Shown here: positions 7,618-14,634 of the stretch, one piece after another
How positions within the stretch are numbered: position 1 is the first letter of the stretch
Layout: every line of letters starts with the position of its first letter
Source: Muribaculaceae bacterium
GTDB taxonomy: Bacteria; Bacteroidota; Bacteroidia; Bacteroidales; Muribaculaceae
Direction: 5' to 3'
Assembly (NCBI GenBank): GCA_029060585.1
Contig: JAIDTS010000345.1
Span: 1 to 15,915 of the forward strand
Length of the DNA: 15,915 bases
The notes under the pieces: model-generated
The model's database searches: none
What the model saw: only the letters and a program-made list of their open reading frames with translations
What the model was told of the DNA's origin: nothing
Position numbers and translations under genes: made by a program

Positions 7618-9018
7618 TCAGAGAGTCTCTTTGACCGTTGATATTATTATGCCGTGTGAGGTCTGTGTCTCGAGAATGTCGCCCGGACGAATTGCTCCGG
7701 TGTCGATGACTGCCTTTCCTTTGACCCTCGTTATAGAATATCCACGCTTCAGGGTCGACGAAGGATCGAGTGCTTCCGTCAGGCGCTTTAGCGAGTCAAG
7801 TCGCGATTTCTCTTTATCCAGAATTGATATGGAAGATATGCGGATGGAGGATCCTAACGATTGCAGAATTGGATATTCCTTTTGAATTCTGACCTGCGAT
7901 GCCATTCGCAGTGTAGTCGCAAGAGCTTCAAGCCGGATCTGCTCTTTCGAGGTTGCTTCCCTTGCGGCTGCAGGAATCAAAGAGGATAGGCTCTGTAGTT
8001 TCATGCGCGCGTTTCGCAGCCGGGCATCAGCCAGTGTGGGTAGCAAGGTCTCTATGCTCTGCAGGCGGATGTGTTCCCCTTTGAGGCGTTCGGATGCGAA
8101 AGACGCTATTCTGGAAGTGAGATCGCAGACGCGTTGCCAAGCTCCAGCCGCGGTGTCGATCAGCCATGCGGCTACGGCTGTAGGTGTCTTGCAGCGTACG
8201 CGTGCTATCTCGTCGAGTACACATCGGTCGCGTTCATGGCCTATTCCGACTATAACGGGTATTGGAAATGTCGCTACGCGGCGGGCGAGATTCAAGTCGT
8301 CGAAACCATTCATGTCTGTTGTCGCGCCTCCGCCTCGGATTATCACGACGCATTCCCAGTCTATGAAGGTTCTGCTTTGCTCTACGAGGTCGAGGGCTGC
8401 CATCACGCTTCCGGCGGTCTTGTCGCCCTGCATGATGGCAGGGAAGAGCATGGTGTTGAACTCGACTCCAGCGGAGTTATGCTGGAGCTGATTCATGAAG
8501 TCGCCGTAGCCGGCAGCGTTAGCAGAGGAGATGACGGCTATACGTCGGGGAGGATCGTAGAAGGTCAAGGAGCGGTTTTGCCCTAAAATCCCCTCTCGTT
8601 GCAGGGCGGCGAGGATCTCGCGGCGTATGCGCTCGAGATCTCCCATCGTGAATGATGGGTTGACCTGTGTGATATTGAAGGAAAGACCGAAGTTTGCGTG
8701 ATAGGTGGCGTTGCCGAAAAACATCACCTTCATCCCGTTGGCAAGATCCTTTTCTGTGTTCTTAAGGAAATTCTCTCTTATCTTATAGAAGCTATTGGCC
8801 CATATGTTGGCTCTCATGCGTGCTACGGTGGTACCTGACTGGTCTTTTTCGATAAGGGTCATATAGCAGTGCCCTCCTCTGACCGATATATCGCTGATCT
8901 CGGCAACTACCCAGGCACCCATGAGCACAGGCTCCTGGTTCATGGCCTTTGCCACGTACTGGGAGAACTTTAAAAGTGTATAGGCTTGCGGCCCTTCCTG
9001 TGAGGGATATGCTTCCAT
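7618..9018 (-). CDS. xseA: Exodeoxyribonuclease VII large subunit
   Basis: A 466-residue large subunit of exonuclease VII, which degrades single-stranded DNA from both ends. The N-terminal OB-fold (about 12-115) contains WVVAEISDISVRGGHCYMTL. The catalytic domain has PPRRIAVISSANAAGYGDF, the glycine-rich RGGGATTDMNGFDD from Arg228, and GIGHERD with His261. A long Arg/Leu/Glu-rich helical region (about 295-420) is the coiled coil that binds small XseB subunits. The final GYSITR...GDILET segment is the usual C-terminal end. It is first in the minus-strand operon. The ATG at 9018 is needed to include the whole OB-fold and lies 4 nt after the -7 element. No xseB gene follows; the next gene is gph. 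Confidence 0.95.
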   Translation of the reverse strand: MEAYPSQEGPQAYTLLKFSQYVAKAMNQEPVLMGAWVVAEISDISVRGGHCYMTLIEKDQSGTTVARMRANIWANSFYKIRENFLKNTEKDLANGMKVMFFGNATYHANFGLSFNITQVNPSFTMGDLERIRREILAALQREGILGQNRSLTFYDPPRRIAVISSANAAGYGDFMNQLQHNSAGVEFNTMLFPAIMQGDKTAGSVMAALDLVEQSRTFIDWECVVIIRGGGATTDMNGFDDLNLARRVATFPIPVIVGIGHERDRCVLDEIARVRCKTPTAVAAWLIDTAAGAWQRVCDLTSRIASFASERLKGEHIRLQSIETLLPTLADARLRNARMKLQSLSSLIPAAAREATSKEQIRLEALATTLRMASQVRIQKEYPILQSLGSSIRISSISILDKEKSRLDSLKRLTEALDPSSTLKRGYSITRVKGKAVIDTGAIRPGDILETQTSHGIIISTVKETL

Positions 9019-9022
9019 ACTG

Positions 9023-9030
9023 CAAATTTA
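9023..9030 (-). promoter_or_regulatory. -7 element of the xseA operon promoter
   Basis: On the minus strand 9030-9023 reads TAAATTTG followed by C, matching TAnnTTTG. The xseA ATG begins 4 nt later, so the transcript should begin at or within a few bases of the start codon. No good TTTG is seen at the -33 position. Confidence 0.6.
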
Positions 9031-9126
9031 ATCAAAATCCGCGACATTAGGATAAAAATCATCATTCAATTGTCAGTTTTATAAGATTTCCGAGTTTTAG
9101 AACATCCAAAATTCGGAAAAATTACC

Positions 9127-9134
9127 TAATTTTG
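9127..9134 (+). promoter_or_regulatory. -7 element of the tamL promoter
   Basis: TAATTTTG followed by C, with the tamL ATG 4 nt downstream. It is arranged as a mirror image of the xseA promoter in the same 120-bp divergent gap. The -33 region lacks a convincing TTTG, so the promoter may be weak or need an activator. Confidence 0.6.
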
Positions 9135-9138
9135 CATT

Positions 9139-11502
9139 ATGTTTCCACTCTGGCATCGAATATATAGGAGAGTAACAGCCGTATCCCTATGGATTCTGGC
9201 TGTGGCATCGCTCATCTTGGCGGCCTGCTCATCGAGCCGCCATGTGCCGGATGGAAGCTATCTGCTCGATAAGGTCAATATTCGCGTCGACTCCACAGGC
9301 AGGAACGAACAGCTCGATGTCACTGAGATGCAGGCATATCTGCGGCAGACTCCCAACCATAGGATGCTCTGGAGCATAAAGTTCAGGTTGGGATTCTACA
9401 ACATGAGCGGCAAGGACTCGACCAACTGGTGGAACCGTTGGATGCGCAAACTGGGAGAGCCCCCTGTGATCTACGATCGTGAACTCTCGGAAGCCAGCAG
9501 CAGCCAACTTCTTCAATATCTTGCAAGCAAGGGCTATTTCAACGCAGACGTGGAAGTGGATTCCGTGAAGAATGACAGAAAGAAGAAAATTGAGTTGACT
9601 TACCGTCTCACTCCGGGGCCAAGGAAGATCATATCCAGGATGGAGTATGAGTTTCCTGATTCCGCCGTCAAGGCTGTAGTGATGGCCGACTCTGCAAGGT
9701 TCCTGACATATCCGGGCCAGCCTTTGTCAAGGGAAGTGCTCGAGAATCAGAGAACGATAGTGGCCGATGCACTCCGCAACAACGGCTACTTCAAGTTCGG
9801 CAAGGAGTCTATCACTTTCGTAGCTGATACTACGGAAGGCTCGTCTGATGTGGAGCTTTTGATGAAAGTGGCTGTCCCTTCCGTAAATGATAAGGAACGC
9901 TCAGATATCTATTCGAGATTCCTGATACGGAGAGTGATTGTGATTGCCGACGCCGACGCTATTGATGCCGAGGATCCGGCCAGGGCCGTGGGGAAAGATT
10001 CAGTCAACTTTCAGGGTATCGAGATTCTTTATGCCGACTCCCGCTACCTTAGGCCTTCAGTCATAGCCGACAACTGCTATATGGCTCCGGGAGAAATCTT
10101 CGACCAGCGCAATGTAGACCGCACCTATCGTGCGTTCTCGCGTCTCGGTATCCTAAAATTTATAAATGTCTCCTTTGTTCCTGTCGGGCATATAGGCGAC
10201 GAGGGAATTCTCGATGTGTATGTGATGCTTACTCCAGGAAAGTCGCAGACAGCCAGCGTGGAGCTTGAGGGCACCAATTCTGAAGGAGACCTGGGGGTAG
10301 CGGTCGGGCTTACGTATGCTCATCGCAATATAGGGCGAGGGTCAGAGACTTTCACCGGAAAGCTCCGTGGCAGCTACGAATCTCTGTCTGGAAATCTCGA
10401 GGGTCTGCTCAACAACCGCTATATGGAGTATTCCGTAGATCTTGGTCTTGAGATGCCGGAGTTCAAGGCTCCGATTTCTCGAAGGATAAGGCGGAGGATT
10501 CAGGCTTCTACCGAAATGAACTTCTCAATGAACTATCAGGAGCGTCCGGAATATACCCGCGTTATCTCTACTGCAGGATGGAGCTATAAATGGGTTGATG
10601 CAAGAAAAAACAACAGGCATACCTTCACCCCGATCGACATCAACTACGTCTATCTGCCTGCCTCCACCAATAATTTCATCGATCTCATAGCTCCGGACAA
10701 TCCTTTGCTTCGTTATAGCTATGAAGACCATTTCATCATGCGTATGGGATGGCGATGGTATCATTCCAATAAGAAAGAGGCAGCTCCATGGCGCAGGACG
10801 ATGCAACGTGACATATACAATGTCCGCTTCAACGCCGAGATAGCCGGAAATCTTCTTTTTGCCCTGTCGAGTATCTTCGCGCACCGCCATAATTTTCATG
10901 AGGATCCCTATCGGATTTTCGGCATACACTTCTCCCAGTATTTCAAGTTGGAGGCAGACTATGCTCTGCTTCATAGGTTTGACGAGAGAAATTCGGTGGC
11001 ATTCCGTGTCGGAGGTGGAGTCGGTGTGCCGTATGGCAACTCGGAGATGCTTCCGTTTGAGAAGCGATTCTACGGCGGAGGAGCCAACGGCGTGCGCGGA
11101 TGGGACGTTCGTACTCTCGGCCCTGGCGCGTATCCGGGAAGAAATTCCGTAAGCGACTTCATAAACCAGTGTGGCGACATCAGACTGATAACGAGTGCTG
11201 AATATCGAGCCAAGCTATTCTGGGTACTTGAGCTTGGTGCCTTTGTCGATATAGGAAATATATGGACCATACGCGACTATCCCTTCCAGCAGGGAGGCGT
11301 CTTCAAGTTCGGGGAATTCTATAAGCAGTTTGCTGCGGCCTACGGGCTGGGCCTGCGTATGGACTTCAATTATTTTCTCCTGCGTTTCGACCTCGGCATG
11401 AAGGCCCACAATCCGGCGATGGGGGAGAAGCCCTGGCCTCTGATCGATCCGAAATGGAAGCGCGATTCCTCATTCCACTTCTCCATCGGCTACCCCTTCT
11501 GA
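9139..11502 (+). CDS. tamL: TamL: outer-membrane lipoprotein of the BamA/TamA superfamily
   Basis: A 787-residue protein with a signal peptide ending in a lipobox, LILAAC, with Cys30 as the lipidation site, followed by SSSRHVPDGSYLLDKVNI. Residues of about 40-360 are POTRA-like, and from about 370 the sequence becomes an Omp85 beta-barrel. The barrel carries the loop-6 signature YGGGANGVRGW (VRGW at 652-655) and ends in FHFSIGYPF, whose terminal aromatic residue is the beta-signal. Family knowledge: TamL is the lipidated Bacteroidota version of TamA, thought to work with TamB in assembling outer-membrane proteins or moving lipid to the outer membrane. tamB is not adjacent here. The ATG at 9139 is required for the signal peptide; the next in-frame Met is at residue 64. 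It diverges from xseA. I see no clear terminator downstream. Confidence 0.9.
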   Translation: MFPLWHRIYRRVTAVSLWILAVASLILAACSSSRHVPDGSYLLDKVNIRVDSTGRNEQLDVTEMQAYLRQTPNHRMLWSIKFRLGFYNMSGKDSTNWWNRWMRKLGEPPVIYDRELSEASSSQLLQYLASKGYFNADVEVDSVKNDRKKKIELTYRLTPGPRKIISRMEYEFPDSAVKAVVMADSARFLTYPGQPLSREVLENQRTIVADALRNNGYFKFGKESITFVADTTEGSSDVELLMKVAVPSVNDKERSDIYSRFLIRRVIVIADADAIDAEDPARAVGKDSVNFQGIEILYADSRYLRPSVIADNCYMAPGEIFDQRNVDRTYRAFSRLGILKFINVSFVPVGHIGDEGILDVYVMLTPGKSQTASVELEGTNSEGDLGVAVGLTYAHRNIGRGSETFTGKLRGSYESLSGNLEGLLNNRYMEYSVDLGLEMPEFKAPISRRIRRRIQASTEMNFSMNYQERPEYTRVISTAGWSYKWVDARKNNRHTFTPIDINYVYLPASTNNFIDLIAPDNPLLRYSYEDHFIMRMGWRWYHSNKKEAAPWRRTMQRDIYNVRFNAEIAGNLLFALSSIFAHRHNFHEDPYRIFGIHFSQYFKLEADYALLHRFDERNSVAFRVGGGVGVPYGNSEMLPFEKRFYGGGANGVRGWDVRTLGPGAYPGRNSVSDFINQCGDIRLITSAEYRAKLFWVLELGAFVDIGNIWTIRDYPFQQGGVFKFGEFYKQFAAAYGLGLRMDFNYFLLRFDLGMKAHNPAMGEKPWPLIDPKWKRDSSFHFSIGYPF

Positions 11503-11509
11503 TCAATGC

Positions 11510-11528
11510 ATAATTCATAATTCATAAT
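11510..11528. repeat. Short ATAATTC tandem repeat after tamL
   Basis: Two 7-bp units ATAATTC (11510-11516, 11517-11523) and a partial third (ATAAT). The decamer AATTCATAAT also occurs at 887-896, upstream of the acyl-CoA synthetase. Apart from this, 11503-11640 holds an A-run and nothing I can assign. Confidence 0.45.
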
Positions 11529-11642
11529 CGGCTACGAAATAAACAGGTCATTATGAGTGATACCGCTTTTTTACTTTGTATGGAGTGTTAGGTGTATAGA
11601 TATGATTATTGTTGCGGTTAGGCGATAAAAAAAAAACATCAA

Positions 11643-11654
11643 CTAAAGTTTTAG
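11643..11654. promoter_or_regulatory. Candidate BlaI-type operator, upstream site
   Basis: CTAAAGTTTTAG is an inverted repeat (CTAAA / TTTAG arms) just upstream of the -33 box of the repressor gene. It is part of a 9-bp direct repeat TCAACTAAA (11639-11647 and 11700-11708) that also begins the downstream site. BlaI/MecI repressors bind dyads at their own promoters as dimers; assignment to this repressor is inference. Confidence 0.55.
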
Positions 11655-11662
11655 GTGAAAAA

Positions 11663-11694
11663 TTTGGAAATAAAGAAATAAATCACTAACTTTG
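11663..11694 (+). promoter_or_regulatory. Promoter of the BlaI-M56 operon
   Basis: TTTG at 11663-11666 and TAACTTTG at 11687-11694 are separated by exactly 20 bp, a full match to the Bacteroidota -33/-7 promoter. The start point would be near 11699, giving a leader of about 25 nt. Both candidate operators flank it closely, so bound repressor would cover both ends of the polymerase site. Confidence 0.8.
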
Positions 11695-11703
11695 CAGCGT
11701 CAA

Positions 11704-11717
11704 CTAAAACTTAAGTT
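11704..11717. promoter_or_regulatory. Candidate BlaI-type operator, downstream site
   Basis: CTAAAACTTAAG (11704-11715) matches the reverse complement of the upstream operator at 10 of 12 positions. It overlaps a perfect 10-bp palindrome AACTTAAGTT (11708-11717). It lies between the predicted start point and the ATG, where repressor binding would block transcription. Confidence 0.55.
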
Positions 11718-11723
11718 ATAATT

Positions 11724-12104
11724 ATGAAGAGACATGTTAAGAAACTTACAGAGAAGGAGGCGGAAGTCATGGAGCGACTTTGGAGCGAAGGGCCGCAGAC
11801 TATCAGGGAATTGCTTGCTACATATCCGGATCCGAAACCGCATTTCAATACGGTGTCGACGACAGTCAGGATTCTTTGCGACAAGGGATTCGTAGCGCAT
11901 GTCGGGGAGCGTAACGGTGCATATACTTACGGAGCGTTGGTTGATAGCAGCGAGTTGAGCGGTAGCAGTCTGGCTCGCCTTGTGAAGAATTATTTCAATA
12001 ATAGCTACCGCTCCGTGGTCTCAGCTCTTGTGGAGGATGAGAAGATTTCCATCGACGAACTGCGTGAGATCATCGATATGGTAGAAAAACGTGAAAAGAA
12101 GTGA
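11724..12104 (+). CDS. BlaI/MecI/CopY-family transcriptional repressor
   Basis: A 126-residue protein of the penicillinase-repressor family. The N-terminal winged helix covers about 5-80: LTEKEAEVMERLWSEGPQTI, then the recognition-helix segment HFNTVSTTVRILCDKGFV and the wing ERNGAYTYGALV. The C-terminal 45 residues (RLVKNYFNNSYRSVVSALVE...) form the dimerisation helices and the region where BlaR1-type proteases cut BlaI in Staphylococcus. It is followed by an M56 protease gene, the standard partner that inactivates such repressors. The candidate operators at its own promoter suggest autoregulation. Nothing here points to beta-lactams specifically; no beta-lactamase gene is nearby. Confidence 0.92.
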   Translation: MKRHVKKLTEKEAEVMERLWSEGPQTIRELLATYPDPKPHFNTVSTTVRILCDKGFVAHVGERNGAYTYGALVDSSELSGSSLARLVKNYFNNSYRSVVSALVEDEKISIDELREIIDMVEKREKK

Positions 12105-12109
12105 CGGCT

Positions 12110-13723
12110 ATGGGATCTTTCCTCGCATATACTCTTTATTCAGGAGTGTTCCTGATTTTGCTTTATCTCGTATTTAGGCTTTTTATTGCGGGAGAAAAAC
12201 AGATAGCTCTCAATAGGATCATTCTGATCGGATGTTATGTTGTGTCGTTTGCCGTCTGGCCTATGAGCTGTCTCGACTGGAGTGAGCCGGACATCCAACT
12301 GCCTGTCACCGTCCCGGGTGTTGCAATGGGGGAAATACCGATGAATGCAATCGGGATAGTCAAGGACAATCCTCCGATCTTGCCTCAGTTACTATTGTGG
12401 ATATATCTTGCAGGAGCTGCAGTAGTTCTGTTTAAGTCCATAATTTCAACTGCGAGATTATTCTACTATATCCGAAAGGGAATATTTATCCGAAATGAAG
12501 GTTTTACGCTTGTTGTCATGCCCGGTAACGATACCGCGCCTTTCAGTTTCGGAAGTTATATAGTCATGAGCGCCTTAGACTATGAGACCGTCCGAAATTT
12601 GGTGACGTCTCATGAGCTCGCCCATATCAGATATCGCCATTATGTCGACCTCATAATAGCGCAGGCCGCATGCGTGGTGCTATGGTATAATCCAGCCGCA
12701 TGGCTCATGCGTAATGAACTCAAACTGATTCATGAATATCAGGCGGATGCTGCCGTGATAGGCGGAGGAGCCGATTCTAAGGAATACCAAATGCTGTTGA
12801 TAAGAAAAACAGCAGGCAACCGTTTTCAAACCCTTGCCAACAGTCTAAACCATAGTAAACTTAAAAACAGAATCGCAATGATGCAGAAAGAAGAAAGCAG
12901 AGGACGTCGCCGTCTGCGCCTCCTCTCACTTGCCTTAGCCGTAGATTTGGCTCTGGCTGTAGTCAATATTCCGGCTGTCGCCTCCGGTCTCAGCAATCTT
13001 GAAGGCTCTTCGTTAATTCAAGAGAATGAGGAGGTTGCCGTAGGGAATAAAGAAAAAAACATTGAAGATGACGCCGAAGCCATACAACCCGCGGAATTTC
13101 CCGGCGGAGTTAAGAAACTTATGGAATATCTGGCCAATAATGTGCGTTACCCGGAGAGTGCGCAGAAAGAAAATCAAACGGGACGCAGTGTGGTAGGATA
13201 TACCATTGGGAAGGATGGTAAGATCAGTAATATCAGGATTTTGAAAAGTTCGTGGCCGGATCTCGATGAAGAAGCTATACGTTTAGTCGCTAATATGCCT
13301 GCATGGACTCCTGCAAAGAGCAATGGCATCTCGACTGAGTCGGAATTTGCACTTCCAGTGGATTTCCGTCTCCCGACTGCTCCGGCATCGAATGTCAAAG
13401 ACAGCCAAGGTGAATTCGAGTCATTTTCAGGAAGCGAACTCGACGAGCTGGTCGTGGTTGGATATGGAGCTGTAAGGAAGGATAACCCTAAGGCTCAAAG
13501 GCAGGAAAACACTCTAAATTTCGATAATGTGCAGCTGGTTGTGGGGCCTTGCAGTGAGGAGGACTGTGATGATTCTGACCATTTGCAGATATTCCGTGTG
13601 GATGGAAAAGTGCTAACTCAGAAAATGAAAATCAATGCGAATGACATAGAGTCTATTGAGAATATCCCGTCAAGTGAAGAGTTTCCAAACGGATTGGTTG
13701 ATATTAAATTAAAGAAGAAATGA
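12110..13723 (+). CDS. M56 (BlaR1-type) membrane metalloprotease with TonB C-terminal and plug-like tail
   Basis: A 537-residue protein starting MGSFLAYTLYSGVFLILLYL. Hydrophobic segments lie at about 4-24, 36-53, 89-110 and 177-195, with another at about 270-288. The zinc protease motif HELAH is at 168-172, and HEYQAD at 208-213 supplies the probable third ligand, Glu209. After the last membrane segment comes a TonB_C domain (about 327-425: PAEFPGGVKKLMEYLANNVR ... VVGYTIGKDGKISNIRILKS). Then ELDELVVVGYGAVRK (VVVGYG at 448-453) resembles the SusC receptor junction, and a tail (494-537) resembles a shortened plug. By analogy with BlaR1 the protease should cut the adjacent repressor when the periplasmic part senses a signal; there is no penicillin-binding sensor. 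A GTG at 12101 (4-nt overlap with the repressor stop) is an alternative start adding three residues. Confidence 0.88.
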   Translation: MGSFLAYTLYSGVFLILLYLVFRLFIAGEKQIALNRIILIGCYVVSFAVWPMSCLDWSEPDIQLPVTVPGVAMGEIPMNAIGIVKDNPPILPQLLLWIYLAGAAVVLFKSIISTARLFYYIRKGIFIRNEGFTLVVMPGNDTAPFSFGSYIVMSALDYETVRNLVTSHELAHIRYRHYVDLIIAQAACVVLWYNPAAWLMRNELKLIHEYQADAAVIGGGADSKEYQMLLIRKTAGNRFQTLANSLNHSKLKNRIAMMQKEESRGRRRLRLLSLALAVDLALAVVNIPAVASGLSNLEGSSLIQENEEVAVGNKEKNIEDDAEAIQPAEFPGGVKKLMEYLANNVRYPESAQKENQTGRSVVGYTIGKDGKISNIRILKSSWPDLDEEAIRLVANMPAWTPAKSNGISTESEFALPVDFRLPTAPASNVKDSQGEFESFSGSELDELVVVGYGAVRKDNPKAQRQENTLNFDNVQLVVGPCSEEDCDDSDHLQIFRVDGKVLTQKMKINANDIESIENIPSSEEFPNGLVDIKLKKK

Positions 13724-13757
13724 AGATTTCATGATAATTGGTATGTTATGTATCTTC

Positions 13758-13786
13758 GGCGGAGGGTTGTCCTTCCGCCTTTTTTT
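13758..13786 (+). terminator. Intrinsic terminator after the M56 gene
   Basis: GGCGGAGGG (13758-13766) pairs with CCTTCCGCC (13771-13779), with one G-T wobble and a TTGT loop. A run of seven T follows (13780-13786). It separates the repressor-protease operon from the plug gene and its own promoter. Confidence 0.93.
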
Positions 13787-13805
13787 GTCTATTTTAGCCG
13801 CATGT

Positions 13806-13836
13806 TTTGAATTGTCGAATTTTATTCGTAAATTTG
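13806..13836 (+). promoter_or_regulatory. Promoter of the free-standing plug gene
   Basis: TTTG (13806-13809) and TAAATTTG (13829-13836) are 19 bp apart, and the -7 element is followed by C. The start point near 13841 leaves a leader of about 20 nt to the ATG at 13860. No copy of the complete CTAAA/TTTAG dyad is seen here. Confidence 0.75.
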
Positions 13837-13859
13837 CGTATAAATTATTGAAAAATATT

Positions 13860-14546
13860 ATGAAAGTGTCTAAGCGAATTTGTTCAATCTTCTTCCTCGC
13901 AGCACTCGTAGTCTCCACGCTGGCGGAAGTCCCTTTCAATGGGCTTGTGCTTGACCGCGAGATGAAGCCGAAGAAAGGAGTCAAGGTATATGTGAAGAAT
14001 CCGAAGCGTTACGCATCTACTGATAAGAAAGGGCGTTTTGGACTGACCGACGTTCAGCCTGACGACACGTTGCATCTTGTGGTGTCGAAGAAGGAGACCC
14101 TCCTTGTCCCAGTCGAAGGACGCCGAGGCATAAGGATTGTCATTGCAGGCGACGGAGGCGTGGAAGCCGAGAACGATGATGAGATCGCCAATACCGGCTA
14201 CGGCTTCGTAAAACGTCGAGAATTTACCGGCGTCAGTTCTGGCATAAGTGGCGACAGATTGCGCGCCACGGGGGCCAGGGATGTCATCAGTGCTCTAAAG
14301 GGATTGGTACCCGGATTGAATGTTACCGGCGCTTCAGGCGATCAATCGGTCACTATCCGAGGCATCAAGTCTTTGACCCTGTCCAATGAACCTCTCTATG
14401 TATTGGATGGAATCGTGGTCAATTCCCTTGATTTCGTAAGCATTTATGATGTGGACCATGTCGAAGTAATCAAGGATGGATCGCAGTATGGCTCGCGTGG
14501 CGCCAACGGCGTGATAGTGGTGACGACGAAAAAAGGAGGAAAATAA
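13860..14546 (+). CDS. Secreted CarboxypepD-like plus TonB-receptor plug protein without a barrel
   Basis: A 228-residue protein with a signal peptide (MKVSKRICSIFFLAALVVST, cleavage probably after LA at 21-22). Next is a CarboxypepD-regulatory-like beta domain (about 24-90, FNGLVLDREMKPKKGVKVYV). NTGYGFVKRREFTGVSSGI is a degenerate form of the SusC junction. A plug domain follows (about 125-228) with VTIRGI at 164-169, YVLDG at 180-184 and the terminal GSRGANGVIVVTTKKG. SusC-type receptors continue here into a 22-strand barrel of some 700 residues; this gene stops cleanly at the plug boundary. It therefore looks like a designed small periplasmic protein rather than a decayed receptor, though truncation is possible. 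The reading frame extends upstream to 13731, but that stretch holds the terminator and this gene's promoter, so I start at 13860. Function unknown. Confidence 0.82.
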   Translation: MKVSKRICSIFFLAALVVSTLAEVPFNGLVLDREMKPKKGVKVYVKNPKRYASTDKKGRFGLTDVQPDDTLHLVVSKKETLLVPVEGRRGIRIVIAGDGGVEAENDDEIANTGYGFVKRREFTGVSSGISGDRLRATGARDVISALKGLVPGLNVTGASGDQSVTIRGIKSLTLSNEPLYVLDGIVVNSLDFVSIYDVDHVEVIKDGSQYGSRGANGVIVVTTKKGGK

Positions 14547-14602
14547 AGAAATAATGTTCTACTCATTTTTTAAGAAAGATTATGCAAGATTTAGCTGTAT
14601 GA

Positions 14603-14634
14603 TTTGCTAAAAAGAATAATTATTGCTAATTTTG
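14603..14634 (+). promoter_or_regulatory. Promoter of sufE and the POT transporter
   Basis: TTTG at 14603-14606 and TAATTTTG at 14627-14634 are exactly 20 bp apart, and C follows the -7 element. The start point near 14640 gives a leader of about 38 nt before sufE. A second TAATTTTG at 14668-14675 has no -33 partner and is probably fortuitous. Confidence 0.8.

Noticed and set aside
11724..13723. A beta-lactam resistance (bla/mec-type) regulator pair.
   Set aside because: No penicillin-binding sensor domain and no beta-lactamase gene nearby; the C-terminal part is TonB_C plus a plug-like tail.
13731..13859. Upstream in-frame extension of the plug gene (43 extra residues).
   Set aside because: It spans the intrinsic terminator and the -33/-7 promoter, and the extra residues would hide a good signal peptide that begins at 13860.
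13860..14546. Plug gene as a pseudogene of a SusC receptor.
   Set aside because: Its ends coincide with domain boundaries, it has its own promoter and signal peptide, and no barrel-like sequence follows in any frame before sufE; truncation is less likely but not excluded.
14588..14610. TTTAG...CTAAA near the sufE promoter as another copy of the BlaI-type operator.
   Set aside because: The arms are in everted order and about 11 bp apart, unlike the compact CTAAA/TTTAG dyads at 11643 and 11704.
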